The position numbers and the translations under genes were made by a program. A DNA stretch of 64,000 nucleotides from UBA12087 sp964370815 (GTDB lineage Bacteria > Chloroflexota > Anaerolineae > Anaerolineales > Villigracilaceae): positions 124,001 through 188,000 of the forward strand of contig CAYJKQ010000002.1 of NCBI GenBank assembly GCA_964370815.1, read 5' to 3'. A model generated the notes under the pieces. It searched no databases, was not told where the DNA came from, and saw only the letters and a program-made list of their open reading frames with translations. Below are positions 9,250-17,540 of this stretch, one piece after another; position 1 is the first letter of the stretch, and the number at the start of each line of letters is the position of its first letter.

Positions 9250-9474
9250 ATGCCCCGTATCCGTTGCCATTACAATGATTGTGTTTTTGTTGATGAAGGG
9301 TATTGCAGTGCTGCTGCAGTTGAAATAGACCCGGATACCGGTTGTGCCACCTATTCCCCGTCAGAAGGTGTTGCCTCGGAAGAAGGTTGGGAAGAAGAGG
9401 AAGAGCTGGAAGAGTGGGAAGAAGACTCGGAAGAGGAAGATCTATGGTTGGATGAAGATGAAGATGAGTTTTAG
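9250..9474 (+). CDS. Small cysteine-cluster protein with acidic tail (DUF1540-like)
   Basis: A 74-residue protein with a strong AGGAGG site at 9239-9244. The N-terminal half holds four cysteines spaced C-x4-C-x7-C-x12-C (residues about 6-32), a pattern resembling the small metal-binding DUF1540 family. The C-terminal half is nearly all Glu/Asp with Trp. I infer a folded zinc- or Fe-S-binding knob with a disordered acidic tail. It directly follows the VKOR gene, but no disulfide role can be claimed. The antisense frame is also open because of the repetitive GAA/GAG composition, and is a shadow. Confidence 0.65.
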   Translation: MPRIRCHYNDCVFVDEGYCSAAAVEIDPDTGCATYSPSEGVASEEGWEEEEELEEWEEDSEEEDLWLDEDEDEF

Positions 9475-9492
9475 TAATCATATCTTTTACAT

Positions 9493-9537
9493 AGAACGAA
9501 CAGGGATTAACATATTTGTCCCTGTTCGTTCTTTATT
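9493..9537 (+). terminator. Rho-independent terminator after the VKOR/acidic-protein pair
   Basis: Perfect 14-bp inverted repeat AGAACGAACAGGGA (9493-9506) and its complement (9519-9532) around a 12-nt loop, followed by TTATTAAT. It lies 19 bp after the small acidic gene. The opposite-strand methylase gene ends at 9576, so the hairpin may serve both convergent units. Confidence 0.8.
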
Positions 9538-9575
9538 AATCAAGAATTGAATAACCATCCCTTTATAAGATTTAC

Positions 9576-10373
9576 TTAACCCAACATTGAATACAATAAG
9601 ATTCCTGCAGCGACAGAAAGATTTAAAGAACTGGCTTGACCGTGCATGGGCAAAGAGATGACCTCATCGCAGGCATTAATTTGTTCTGGTGTCATCCCCT
9701 TTTGTTCATTTCCCAAGATCAGAATGGATGGTCTTTTCCCAAGGGATACAGTGCGATAATCTCTTTCTGCATGCGAAGATGAGCCAATCAAGGCATAACC
9801 ATTTGTGTGCGCCCAGACCTTAAACTCAGAAAAAGATGCCTGGATGACTGGTTTCCAAAAAAGAGCCCCCATACTGGCACGCACACTTGTTGGATGATAT
9901 GCATCCACACCGCCATCAAGGAGAAATAATCCGTCCGCTCCTACACAATCAATCGTCCTGAGAATAGAACCGACATTACCAGGATCTTGAGGTTGGATCG
10001 CTGCAACCCCCCATTTAAAGGTATCGGTTTCAATCTCATCAAGTTGTATTCTTCGTTGTTGAACGATCGCCATGATCCCTTGCGGATTCTCTTTATCAGC
10101 CACCGAATTAAATATTTCGGCTAGGGTGGGCTGGCAATTTGTACCCAAGGCACTCGCCTCATCTATCAGATTGTTGGCATAAGAACTTTTTAGAAGATCA
10201 TGTGAGTAAAGGATTGAAGAGATATTCCACCCGGAGGAAACAGCTACCCCGACATTATGGATGCCCTCCACTAAGAACAGACCGCTTTCATCCCTTTTTT
10301 TTCTCTGGCGCAGAGAACGAGCCAATTTTATGACAGGATTACTACCACTTGTGATAACAAAATCAGATTTCAT
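9576..10373 (-). CDS. TrmH/SpoU-family RNA 2'-O-methyltransferase
   Basis: SPOUT-class methyltransferase of 265 residues that transfers a methyl group from SAM to a ribose 2'-OH in tRNA or rRNA. The three family motifs are visible: 'IQPQDPGNVGSILRT' (motif 1, with N and R), 'LGNEQKGMTPE' (motif 2) and 'ISLPMHGQASSLNLSVAAGILLY' (motif 3, knot region). An N-terminal substrate-binding domain begins with 'NPVIKLARSLRQRKKRDESGLFLVEG', as in 23S rRNA methylases of the RlmB/TsnR type. The target nucleotide cannot be deduced. Confidence 0.9.
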   Translation of the reverse strand: MKSDFVITSGSNPVIKLARSLRQRKKRDESGLFLVEGIHNVGVAVSSGWNISSILYSHDLLKSSYANNLIDEASALGTNCQPTLAEIFNSVADKENPQGIMAIVQQRRIQLDEIETDTFKWGVAAIQPQDPGNVGSILRTIDCVGADGLFLLDGGVDAYHPTSVRASMGALFWKPVIQASFSEFKVWAHTNGYALIGSSSHAERDYRTVSLGKRPSILILGNEQKGMTPEQINACDEVISLPMHGQASSLNLSVAAGILLYSMLG

Positions 10374-10420
10374 TTTGCCAAATTACTTCCTTTTCTTTCG
10401 GGTAAAATATCCTTGCAAGA

Positions 10421-10437
10421 CTATCTATGATAGATAG
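10421..10437. promoter_or_regulatory. 17-bp palindrome in divergent intergenic region
   Basis: CTATCTAT-G-ATAGATAG is a perfect inverted repeat with one central base, located between the divergent methylase (start 10373) and aminotransferase (start 10523) genes. It looks like an operator for a dimeric regulator. A TTTT run follows, but the stem is AT-rich and a terminator is unlikely in a divergent region. Confidence 0.35.
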
Positions 10438-10522
10438 GTTTTGTGAAATTTGCTTGAGCGATTGTAACAGAAATTGCTACTTTCAATTTTTTTTCAAATC
10501 TTCAATAATGCAGGCGTGATTC

Positions 10523-11650
10523 ATGAATAATAACCGAATTAGAGAAACTACCACCCCTCAGCGAATTTTATTGGGACCAGGTCCAAGCAATGTTGATCCT
10601 GGTGTGTTACGGTCTATGGCAACCCCTGTCCTCGGGCACTTAGACCCTTACCTTATGAAAATCTATGCTGAAGAGCAAGATCTCCTTCGAATGATCTTTA
10701 GGACCGAGAACAAGTGGACTTTTGCACTTTCTGGAACCGGAACTTCCGGCATGGAAGCTGCCCTGGCGAATCTGATTGAACCTGGTGATCCGGTATTGAT
10801 CGCAACCAATGGCTATTTCGGATCTCGACTGGCTGAAATTGCAGGTCGAGTAAGCGCACATGTGGACCGTATTGAATGTCAATTGGGTGAAATATTCACT
10901 GTAGAAACAATAGAAGCTGCCTTTGAAAAGAAAAACTACAAATTATTTGCACTCATACATGCCGAAACCTCCACTGGAGCTGAACAGCTAAATATTAAAC
11001 AAATTTCCGAGATTGTCCATCGCAATAATGCTCTATTTGTTCTGGACACGGTAACTTCACTGGCAGGTATTCCTGTGGAAGTGGATGAATGGGAAATTGA
11101 TATTGCTTATTCTGCCAGCCAAAAGAGTATCTCAGCACCGTCTGGACTGGCACCCATAACTATCAGCCCGCGTGCTCAAAAAACCATAGAAAATCGCCCT
11201 TCACCCGTTAGCAGCTACTATCTCGATCTGAAAGCATATGCAGGTTATTGGGGAGAAAATCATCTCTACCATCATACCGCTTCGGCCAGTTTGCATTATG
11301 CCTTCATAACCGCTTTAAATATGATCGCTGAAGAAAGTTTAGCTGCCCGGTTCGAACGTCATAAGGTGAATGCCCAATTACTTTGGAAAGGTTTGGATAA
11401 CCTGGGATGCTCTCCATTCATCCCCATTGATTATCGCTTGCCAGTTCTCACTACCGCCCAAGTTCCAAATTCTGTAAACCCTCATCCTATTCGGAATAAG
11501 CTATTATCTGAATACGATATTGAGATCGCGGCAGGATTCGGTGAATTGAAAGATAAAGTATGGCGGATCGGTTTGATGGGCTACTCAAGCTCAAAAGAAA
11601 ATGTAAGGATATTACTTGCGGCACTCGGAAAATTATTGGAACAATCATAG
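10523..11650 (+). CDS. Class V aminotransferase, alanine-glyoxylate/serine-pyruvate family
   Basis: PLP-dependent enzyme of 375 residues. The N-terminal 'LLGPGPSNVDPGVL' is typical of the alanine-glyoxylate/serine-glyoxylate aminotransferase group. The PLP Lys is K201 in 'SASQKSISAPSGL', with the ring-stacking/binding Asp in 'FVLDTVTSLAGIP'. 'IAAGFGELKDKVWRIGLMGYSS' near the C-terminus carries the conserved Arg for the carboxylate. Likely role is glyoxylate detoxification or serine/glycine interconversion; the amino donor is not determined by sequence. It stands 35 bp before rsmA. Confidence 0.87.
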   Translation: MNNNRIRETTTPQRILLGPGPSNVDPGVLRSMATPVLGHLDPYLMKIYAEEQDLLRMIFRTENKWTFALSGTGTSGMEAALANLIEPGDPVLIATNGYFGSRLAEIAGRVSAHVDRIECQLGEIFTVETIEAAFEKKNYKLFALIHAETSTGAEQLNIKQISEIVHRNNALFVLDTVTSLAGIPVEVDEWEIDIAYSASQKSISAPSGLAPITISPRAQKTIENRPSPVSSYYLDLKAYAGYWGENHLYHHTASASLHYAFITALNMIAEESLAARFERHKVNAQLLWKGLDNLGCSPFIPIDYRLPVLTTAQVPNSVNPHPIRNKLLSEYDIEIAAGFGELKDKVWRIGLMGYSSSKENVRILLAALGKLLEQS

Positions 11651-11685
11651 ACTTATGAAATTACTTGACATATTACTAATCAAGT

Positions 11686-12546
11686 GTGAGGACATTTTTC
11701 AACATCGATAATCAACGGCAAATGCATATTCAAGCCCTGTTAAACCAATTTGGAATACGACCCAGTAAAGGCTTGGGGCAAAACTTCCTGGTTGATGAAT
11801 CTATTTTACAAAGAATTGTGTCTTTTGCGGGAATAAGCAGACAGGATACCGTTCTGGAGGTAGGTCCCGGTCTCGGTAACCTGACACGGTATCTTGCACA
11901 AGCGGCAGGTCGCGTAGTGGCGGTCGAACTAGATCAAAAACTTATCCCGGCCCTCGAAACAATTCTTCAACCTTTTCACAATGTTCGTATCATCCAGGGC
12001 GATATCCTTGGGTTTGCAATATCAGATTTGATATCTCATGATGACTATCTGGTGGTTGCCAATATTCCTTACTACATCACATCTGCCATTCTTCGCCATC
12101 TTTTAGAAAGTACTCCTACTCCACGAAAAATTGTTCTTACTGTTCAAAAAGAAATTGCTGAACGAATTTGTGCAGAAAAGAAATTAAGTCTCCTGGCAAT
12201 TAGTGTCCAAGTATATGGCAAGCCATCGATCGAGATGCACATTCCTGCAAGCGCTTTCTTTCCTGCCCCGAAGGTAGATTCAGCACTGGTTCAGGTCGAG
12301 ATCTCTCCATCTCCGCTAATCAAACCAGAGCATTTGGATTCTTTTTTTACTATCGCCAAGGCAGGATTTAGCCAAAAACGTAAGACTTTGCGAAACTCCC
12401 TTTCAGCAGGATTACAAATCCCTGCAATCCAAGCTGAACAACTCCTTACATTTGTTGGGATTGACCCTCAACGCCGGGCTGAAACGTTGACTTTAGATGA
12501 ATGGGGAAAATTGACAGAATATTATTTGGATCTAAAAAGCAATTAA
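11686..12546 (+). CDS. rsmA: 16S rRNA dimethyladenosine transferase RsmA (KsgA)
   Basis: Dimethylates two adjacent adenosines (A1518/A1519, E. coli numbering) in the 3' hairpin of 16S rRNA, late in 30S assembly. 'GIRPSKGLGQNFLVDESIL' is the family N-terminal signature, 'VLEVGPGLGNLTRYL' is the SAM-binding motif and 'VVANIPYYITSAIL' is the NIPY catalytic motif (motif IV). Normal size. The start is either GTG 11686 (286 residues) or ATG 11722, which also retains the whole signature; neither has a strong Shine-Dalgarno. Confidence 0.95.
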   Translation: MRTFFNIDNQRQMHIQALLNQFGIRPSKGLGQNFLVDESILQRIVSFAGISRQDTVLEVGPGLGNLTRYLAQAAGRVVAVELDQKLIPALETILQPFHNVRIIQGDILGFAISDLISHDDYLVVANIPYYITSAILRHLLESTPTPRKIVLTVQKEIAERICAEKKLSLLAISVQVYGKPSIEMHIPASAFFPAPKVDSALVQVEISPSPLIKPEHLDSFFTIAKAGFSQKRKTLRNSLSAGLQIPAIQAEQLLTFVGIDPQRRAETLTLDEWGKLTEYYLDLKSN

Positions 12547-12826
12547 TACCTCCTTAATGACTGATCATTATTTTCCCATAGGATCAAAAAATAAATTCCA
12601 ACAACCTGTCAAGGCTATTCAGAAATGTCCAATGGATCATGACGAGGACAGGATAACCATTCTCTCTTTTTCCATAAGTTCACCAGGGATGATTTACTGG
12701 AGGAATATAGGGAATTGGGTTAAGGAATTTAGAATAAAAGCCTATGGATCTGAAGGGGTTGTCTACGGTTCACTTTCAGGGTGAACAGTTGTTGGTAGAG
12801 AGAAGGATATATATTTATCAAATTCC
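12547..12826. other. Non-coding stretch between rsmA and tRNA-Asp promoter
   Basis: About 280 bp with no convincing gene. A 75-codon ORF (12557-12784, +) lies here, but it has no ribosome site, no recognised similarity and ordinary composition, so I treat it as chance. I see no strong terminator for rsmA. Confidence 0.4.
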
Positions 12827-12855
12827 TTGACGGTCAGAAATCCCTATGGTAAACT
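12827..12855 (+). promoter_or_regulatory. Sigma-70-type promoter of tRNA-Asp
   Basis: TTGACG (12827-12832), 17-bp spacer, TAAACT (12850-12855). The expected start, about 7 bp further, falls just before the 5' end of the tRNA at 12869, as expected for a stable RNA with a short leader. Confidence 0.65.
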
Positions 12856-12868
12856 ACAGCCCGCAATT

Positions 12869-12942
12869 GGTCCCGTGGTGTAGCGGTTTAACATGCGGCC
12901 CTGTCAAGGCCGAGATCGCGGGTTCAAATCCCGTCGGGGCCG
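12869..12942 (+). tRNA. tRNA-Asp (anticodon GTC)
   Basis: Full cloverleaf. The acceptor GGTCCCG pairs with CGGGGCC (one G-T pair), with discriminator G at 12942. The anticodon loop CTGTCAA gives GTC at 12903-12905. The T arm has GGTTCAAATCC. The 3' CCA is not encoded (CCT follows). Confidence 0.97.
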
Positions 12943-12951
12943 CCTGTTTAG

Positions 12952-12985
12952 ACAACCTGGTGATAACTCACCAGGTTGTTTTATT
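12952..12985 (+). terminator. Terminator after tRNA-Asp
   Basis: ACAACCTGGTGA (12952-12963), loop TAAC, perfect 12-bp complement (12968-12979), then TTTATTTTAAA. It sits 10 bp after the tRNA. Confidence 0.85.
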
Positions 12986-13117
12986 TTAAAATACCAGAAA
13001 AATGGTGACAAAATCAAATATTCGCTTTTTTGATTAAGGGTGATTGTTTTTCCAGGTATGAATTGTGGGCAGGGCTGATTCGATACGATTTTTATTTTTT
13101 TACAAGAATCTAGATGG

Positions 13118-14794
13118 TCATCCCAAACTCTTAATAATCTCGAGCAAATGTTCAACCCCATCAACTGGGCTTACGCCCAGATCAAAAAGAACCACTTTTC
13201 TCCCTGCTTTTAATAATGCCTGCTGGTCTCCCAATAACTGGGCGTTTTTTAAAGTCCCAAAGGATATTGCTGAATCGGATCGTCCGGCTTCGTCCGGGAT
13301 GTTTACATCCTTCAAAATTTTTGATATCAGTTGAATGAATAAGCCTTTACCCGCATCACCTTTATGCAGTTGCCCGGTTGAGTGTAAGAAACGTGGCCCA
13401 TAACCTAGTGTGACTGCCAGATGGGTATGTTCTCGCAGTGTGAAGCACAAATCACGTAATCCCAAATCCATGGCAGTATCCGGTTGCACATACGCCTGGA
13501 GTGCTATGTATGCACCTGGTGTGGCTTGGTCAAGAAATGATCGCACCACAGCAAGTGAAAGGTCAGCCGGTTTCAATTCGGGAACTTCTCCATTTTGTGT
13601 AAAATCCACAATTATTTTGCGCGCCAGGATCTTGGCAGCTTCAACATTTGGTTGATCAAAAGGTTGGATTCCCAGTCGATACCCAGCCACAGACGTGGCC
13701 AGTTCCCATAAAAAGAACTGAGCACCCAGCTCATAGCGATCCTGCAGGTGAAGCTTCAATACTGGATGTCCGGCATCGCCAAGAATCTTAAGCTCAGCTT
13801 CATGCGTATCATCACCATCCAACTGAATGGACACAAAAAGCCTGTCTGAACCATAAACAGAGGCTTGACCAGGAAGTTCACCCACCACAGGCAGGATTCC
13901 TTTTCCAGACTTCCCTGTACTTTCAGCGATCAATTGTTCCACCCAGTCGCCGAAACTTGAAATCTTCGGAGATAGTAAGAATGTGACTTTGTCTCGTCCG
14001 GCCTTTGCCAATTCTCCCAAGATCAACCCCAAATATGCGCCTGGATTATCCCCCGCTTTGCAAATTTCAGCCATATTGATCGCACTCCTTAGAAATCTGG
14101 CAATATCCACTCCCACCAATACCGCTGGAACCAATCCAAAATATGAAAGTGCTGAATATCTCCCGCCAATATTGGGGTCGTTTGTAAAAATGGAGCGGAA
14201 CTGGTGTTTCGTAGCCAACTTCACCATAAGGCTATCGGGGTCAGTGATGGCAATAAAATGTTCCCCAGCATGATCAGACCCGAGTTTTTCAACGATCCGA
14301 TTGTAAAAGTACTTAAAGAAAGACAACGTCTCGGTAGTCGTCCCTGATTTGGTCGATACGATGAAAAGAGTCCGTGCCAGGTCCAGATCTTTTTCCAGAC
14401 TCAAAACTGCGCCGGGGTCGGTATTATCCAGAATTGACAGATCAAGGAACCCTTTTTGCCGACCAAAAGTCTTATAGAAAACTTCCGGAGCCAGGCTGGA
14501 GCCACCCATTCCCAGCAATACTGCTCGTTGGTATCCTTCCAAGCGCAGACTCTCCAGCAAAGATATCAAGGTTGGGATGGCATCTTGCATACGTTCAGCA
14601 ATATCCAACCAACCCAACCGGTTTGATATTTCAGCCGGATCAAGGCTCCAGACTGTATGGTCATGTGCCCAGATACGAGAAATAATATCATCGGCGATCA
14701 TTTCCTTAAAGGCGATGTCCACAACCAATTGAAAATCACCCAAAATGGTCGATATTAATTGATCATTATTATGTAAAGAATTGATGTCTTTCAT
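13118..14794 (-). CDS. Glucose-6-phosphate isomerase (SIS-domain, of the transaldolase/PGI-fusion type)
   Basis: Interconverts glucose-6-phosphate and fructose-6-phosphate in glycolysis/gluconeogenesis. The 558-residue protein has 'VLLGMGGSSLAPEV' (phosphosugar-binding SIS loop), 'FIVSTKSGTTTETLSFFKYF' (STKSGTT motif) and 'DPNIGGRYSALSYFGLVPA' (the GGRYS family motif). Sequence style matches the PGI half of the bifunctional transaldolase/PGI proteins of Chloroflexi and Actinobacteria, but no transaldolase domain is fused here and none is adjacent. It follows hisS and tRNA-His on the same strand. Confidence 0.88.
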   Translation of the reverse strand: MKDINSLHNNDQLISTILGDFQLVVDIAFKEMIADDIISRIWAHDHTVWSLDPAEISNRLGWLDIAERMQDAIPTLISLLESLRLEGYQRAVLLGMGGSSLAPEVFYKTFGRQKGFLDLSILDNTDPGAVLSLEKDLDLARTLFIVSTKSGTTTETLSFFKYFYNRIVEKLGSDHAGEHFIAITDPDSLMVKLATKHQFRSIFTNDPNIGGRYSALSYFGLVPAVLVGVDIARFLRSAINMAEICKAGDNPGAYLGLILGELAKAGRDKVTFLLSPKISSFGDWVEQLIAESTGKSGKGILPVVGELPGQASVYGSDRLFVSIQLDGDDTHEAELKILGDAGHPVLKLHLQDRYELGAQFFLWELATSVAGYRLGIQPFDQPNVEAAKILARKIIVDFTQNGEVPELKPADLSLAVVRSFLDQATPGAYIALQAYVQPDTAMDLGLRDLCFTLREHTHLAVTLGYGPRFLHSTGQLHKGDAGKGLFIQLISKILKDVNIPDEAGRSDSAISFGTLKNAQLLGDQQALLKAGRKVVLFDLGVSPVDGVEHLLEIIKSLG

Positions 14795-15020
14795 AATTAT
14801 TTCCTTTCAGAAATCAAAAATATTCTACATCATTTCAGAACCGATCATAAGTTTCCAAAAAGCGGGATTCTAGCACCATTGATCCTACTGCCAACCTGCG
14901 TGGTTCGATGCAAGAGGTGAGCGCAGATCTCTTCGGGTGTTGTCCGGGAAGCATTTTTTGGGGAGGAGTACTGATGGATAATATCACGAATTATTCGGAA
15001 TTAATTTTTTCTTTGGGGGA

Positions 15021-15059
15021 GAAAACAAGACTTCCGAAGTTGATTTCCTTCAGAAGTCT
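15021..15059 (-). terminator. Probable terminator downstream of tRNA-His
   Basis: On the minus strand, AGACTTC (15059-15053) and GAAGTCT (15034-15028) form a 7-bp stem around an 18-nt loop that can itself pair partly, followed by TGTTTTC. It is 10 bp after the tRNA-His 3' end and before the isomerase gene. Confidence 0.5.
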
Positions 15060-15068
15060 GATAAATGG

Positions 15069-15141
15069 GGTGGCTGATGGGGGTCGAACCCACAACCCTC
15101 GCATCCACAGTGCGATGCTCCGCCATTGAGCTACAGCCACC
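15069..15141 (-). tRNA. tRNA-His (anticodon GTG)
   Basis: Minus-strand cloverleaf. The acceptor GTGGCTG/CAGCCAC is perfect and the anticodon loop CTGTGGA gives GTG. The extra 5' G (G-1, at 15141) faces C73 (15069), the identity pair used by HisRS. CCA is encoded at 15068-15066, unlike the other two tRNAs here. It lies 34 bp downstream of hisS on the same strand. Confidence 0.97.
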
Positions 15142-15175
15142 ATGAGCGGGGCGAATTTTAGCACGATTTCACTGG

Positions 15176-16447
15176 CTAGGCAAGCATATCCTTAACAGCT
15201 CGGGCAGCCTTTCCCCGTTCAGCGGTCTGTTGTGTTCCCTGCACCAGATCTTTGATTGTGACCAAGCCTTTGGCAGCTTCGTCCGGACCGAGTACGATAG
15301 CCAGGCGTGTACGCATCCGATCTGCAAATTTAAACTGCTTACTTAATTTCACCGGCTCAGGATAGCAGATGGCATTCACTCCCTGACGACGCAAATCAGC
15401 TCCCAAGGAATAAGATTCGGATATGAATTCCTCCGAAAAGATTGTCACCAAAACCTGGGCAGGGGTTATATCAAATGTGGGAACCAGACCATTTTCCTGC
15501 AGCACCAGGCTTATGACAACATCACCCATGGCAAATCCCACTCCTGCAAGTGGTTCCCCCCCTACATCAGCCAGCAAGTTGTCATATCTGCCGCCTCCAA
15601 GAATGGAGCGGCGAACACTTCCAGTGGTGTCAAATGCTTCAAATACGGTGCCTGTGTAATATAACAAGCCTCGCACAATATTTGGGTCAAATTCAACGTA
15701 ATCACTGACGCCTAACGCTTTAAGGGTTGAAAACAGGCGTACCAATTCATCGGATTCACGCCAAAGTTCCTTGTCAGCCAGCAAGACTTTGATGCCTTTC
15801 AATTGGTCAGAACTCAAACCAATTTCAAGGGCAAAAGCCTCCCAATTTTCAGGACTCATTTTTGTACGCCGATCGACCAAATTCGAAACGAGAGGTCTCA
15901 GCTTAGAAGAAAAACCCAGAAGATCGAAATGCGAATCCATTAATCTACGGTTATTGACATAAATACGCGTATTCTTGGGTTTCAGACCCAATTGCTTAAA
16001 AAAACCAGCTGCAATTGCGATCAGTTCAGCATCAGCCTCTGGAGAGCTTACACCCAATAGATCAATGTTCCATTGAAAAAACTCACGAGAGCGTCCTTTT
16101 TGTGGACGTTCATAACGCCAGAAAGGACCAAAAGACCACCAGCGTGCCGGGAAAGTCAACTCGTTCTGTTTTTGGGCGATCATGCGCGCCAGGCTGGGGG
16201 TTAACTCCGGCCGAAGCGCAATAAGATCACCACTACGATCTTCAAAAACATAGGATTGTTCCTTGACCAATTCTTCACCTGATTTGGAAGCATATAATTC
16301 TATTGATTCAAGGAAAGGTCCTTCATATTCCTGATAACCAAATGATTCAGATACCCGACGCAAGTTGCTATATAACCATGTGCGGACAGCCATTTGCTCT
16401 GGATAAAAATCCCGAGTGCCTTTTACTGATGATACAATTTTTTTCAT
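15176..16447 (-). CDS. hisS: Histidyl-tRNA synthetase
   Basis: Class II synthetase charging tRNA-His. The 423-residue product begins 'KGTRDFYPEQM', the usual HisRS opening. It contains motif 2 ('SFGPFWRYERPQKGRSREFFQWNID'-type region with the ATP-binding Arg), 'RGLLYYTGTVFEAF' (histidine A motif) and 'ILGGGRYDNL' (histidine B and motif 3), then an anticodon-binding domain. The ATG at 16447 is chosen because GGAGT lies 7 bp upstream; an in-frame start at 16471 would add eight residues. tRNA-His follows at once, so transcript and substrate may be co-expressed. Confidence 0.95.
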   Translation of the reverse strand: MKKIVSSVKGTRDFYPEQMAVRTWLYSNLRRVSESFGYQEYEGPFLESIELYASKSGEELVKEQSYVFEDRSGDLIALRPELTPSLARMIAQKQNELTFPARWWSFGPFWRYERPQKGRSREFFQWNIDLLGVSSPEADAELIAIAAGFFKQLGLKPKNTRIYVNNRRLMDSHFDLLGFSSKLRPLVSNLVDRRTKMSPENWEAFALEIGLSSDQLKGIKVLLADKELWRESDELVRLFSTLKALGVSDYVEFDPNIVRGLLYYTGTVFEAFDTTGSVRRSILGGGRYDNLLADVGGEPLAGVGFAMGDVVISLVLQENGLVPTFDITPAQVLVTIFSEEFISESYSLGADLRRQGVNAICYPEPVKLSKQFKFADRMRTRLAIVLGPDEAAKGLVTIKDLVQGTQQTAERGKAARAVKDMLA

Positions 16448-16629
16448 TCCAAATACTCCAATAGGGGCCATTTCAGGTATGGCGTTTTCAAAACAGGGTT
16501 AGCATAACTTTTTTTCCTGTGGTGGATGGATTTTTAGCAATGGATACCATTTATGGCGACAGGGAGAATTTTAACACAAGTTGTGGTATATTCGAAACCG
16601 GTTATTTATGATCATTTAAACGAGGATAA

Positions 16630-17430
16630 ATGGAAATTAATTATCAGGAAACAACCGATGACCTATTAAAACGAATCGACATCCATAAACAATATGGAGG
16701 TCGTGATATTGACCGATGGATGCTGGACCTCTTAAATCCTAGGAATGGATCCAATATCCTTGATGTTGGTTGTGGTGCAGGGAAGCAGTGCTTTCTTTAC
16801 AACCAGTATACGGGAGGTACTGCCAAAATAACCGGTGGAGATGTAAATGCTGAACTTCTGGCAAAGGCACGCAGCGAAAATGCTAAGATCGGAAATCCTG
16901 TCAGGTTCATAGATCTGGATTTTAACAAACGCTTCCCTTTTGAAGATGATCATTTTGATCTGGAATCGTGTTGCTTTGCCATCTACTATGCCAGTGACAT
17001 TCCAGCTACCATTCGAGAGATGCATCGTGTTCTCAAACCAGGCGGTCGCCTGTTCTCTACTGGTCCCATGCCAGAAAATAAGCAACTATTTTATGATGTC
17101 ATCAAGGAAGCCACCGGGAAGGTAATTCCACCCATGCCAGGCTCATCACGCTACAGCACACAAATACTGGCTGCCATGAAAGAAACATTCTCATCTGTTG
17201 AAGTCCACCTTTTCGAGAATCCTCTTACTTTTCCCGAAGTGGAACCATTCATAGAATATACCCGTGCCTCATTATCTGAAGACAGAAAGCTTTGGACCAG
17301 TCTCTTCGATGATAAGGTAGATTTTGGAAAAGTACTGAAATCAATTGAATTCGTTGCCGAAAAGCGTCTTAAAAAAGATGGCAAGCTGGTGATGACAAAG
17401 GTTGTTGGTGGATTTGTCGCGACCAAATAA
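16630..17430 (+). CDS. SAM-dependent class I methyltransferase
   Basis: 266 residues with motif I 'ILDVGCGAGKQCFLY' (about 39-53), 'GGDVNAELLAKAR' with the acidic end of beta-2, and 'MHRVLKPGGRLFSTGPMP' (post-motif region). It is Methyltransf_11/UbiE-like. The substrate is unknown. GAGG sits before the ATG. It precedes a LmbE-type deacetylase by 110 bp on the same strand; such pairs often act on sugars or natural products, but there is no further biosynthetic gene nearby. Confidence 0.8.
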   Translation: MEINYQETTDDLLKRIDIHKQYGGRDIDRWMLDLLNPRNGSNILDVGCGAGKQCFLYNQYTGGTAKITGGDVNAELLAKARSENAKIGNPVRFIDLDFNKRFPFEDDHFDLESCCFAIYYASDIPATIREMHRVLKPGGRLFSTGPMPENKQLFYDVIKEATGKVIPPMPGSSRYSTQILAAMKETFSSVEVHLFENPLTFPEVEPFIEYTRASLSEDRKLWTSLFDDKVDFGKVLKSIEFVAEKRLKKDGKLVMTKVVGGFVATK

Positions 17431-17540
17431 TAGAGATTTATAAAGTTACAAAGGTGGAGATGGTTACGATAAAACCAATCCACACCTCCGATATAATAGA
17501 TCACAGGAATGGGAACAAGCATTAGAAGGTTGGTGATAAT

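Noticed and set aside
9248..9481. 77-codon ORF antisense to the acidic protein, Leu/Pro-rich
   Set aside because: It mirrors the GAA/GAG repeat of the true gene, which has the ribosome site, Cys motif and terminator.
12547..12556. TACCTCCTTA, identical to a 16S anti-Shine-Dalgarno end
   Set aside because: No rRNA-like sequence surrounds it; it is a short chance match following rsmA.
12557..12784. 75-codon ORF between rsmA and tRNA-Asp
   Set aside because: No ribosome site, no family likeness, ordinary composition.
14795..15068. Possible T-box or riboswitch before the isomerase
   Set aside because: I find no T-box core (no AGGGTGGNACCGCG-like block) or other known riboswitch pattern; the one hairpin fits a tRNA-His terminator better.
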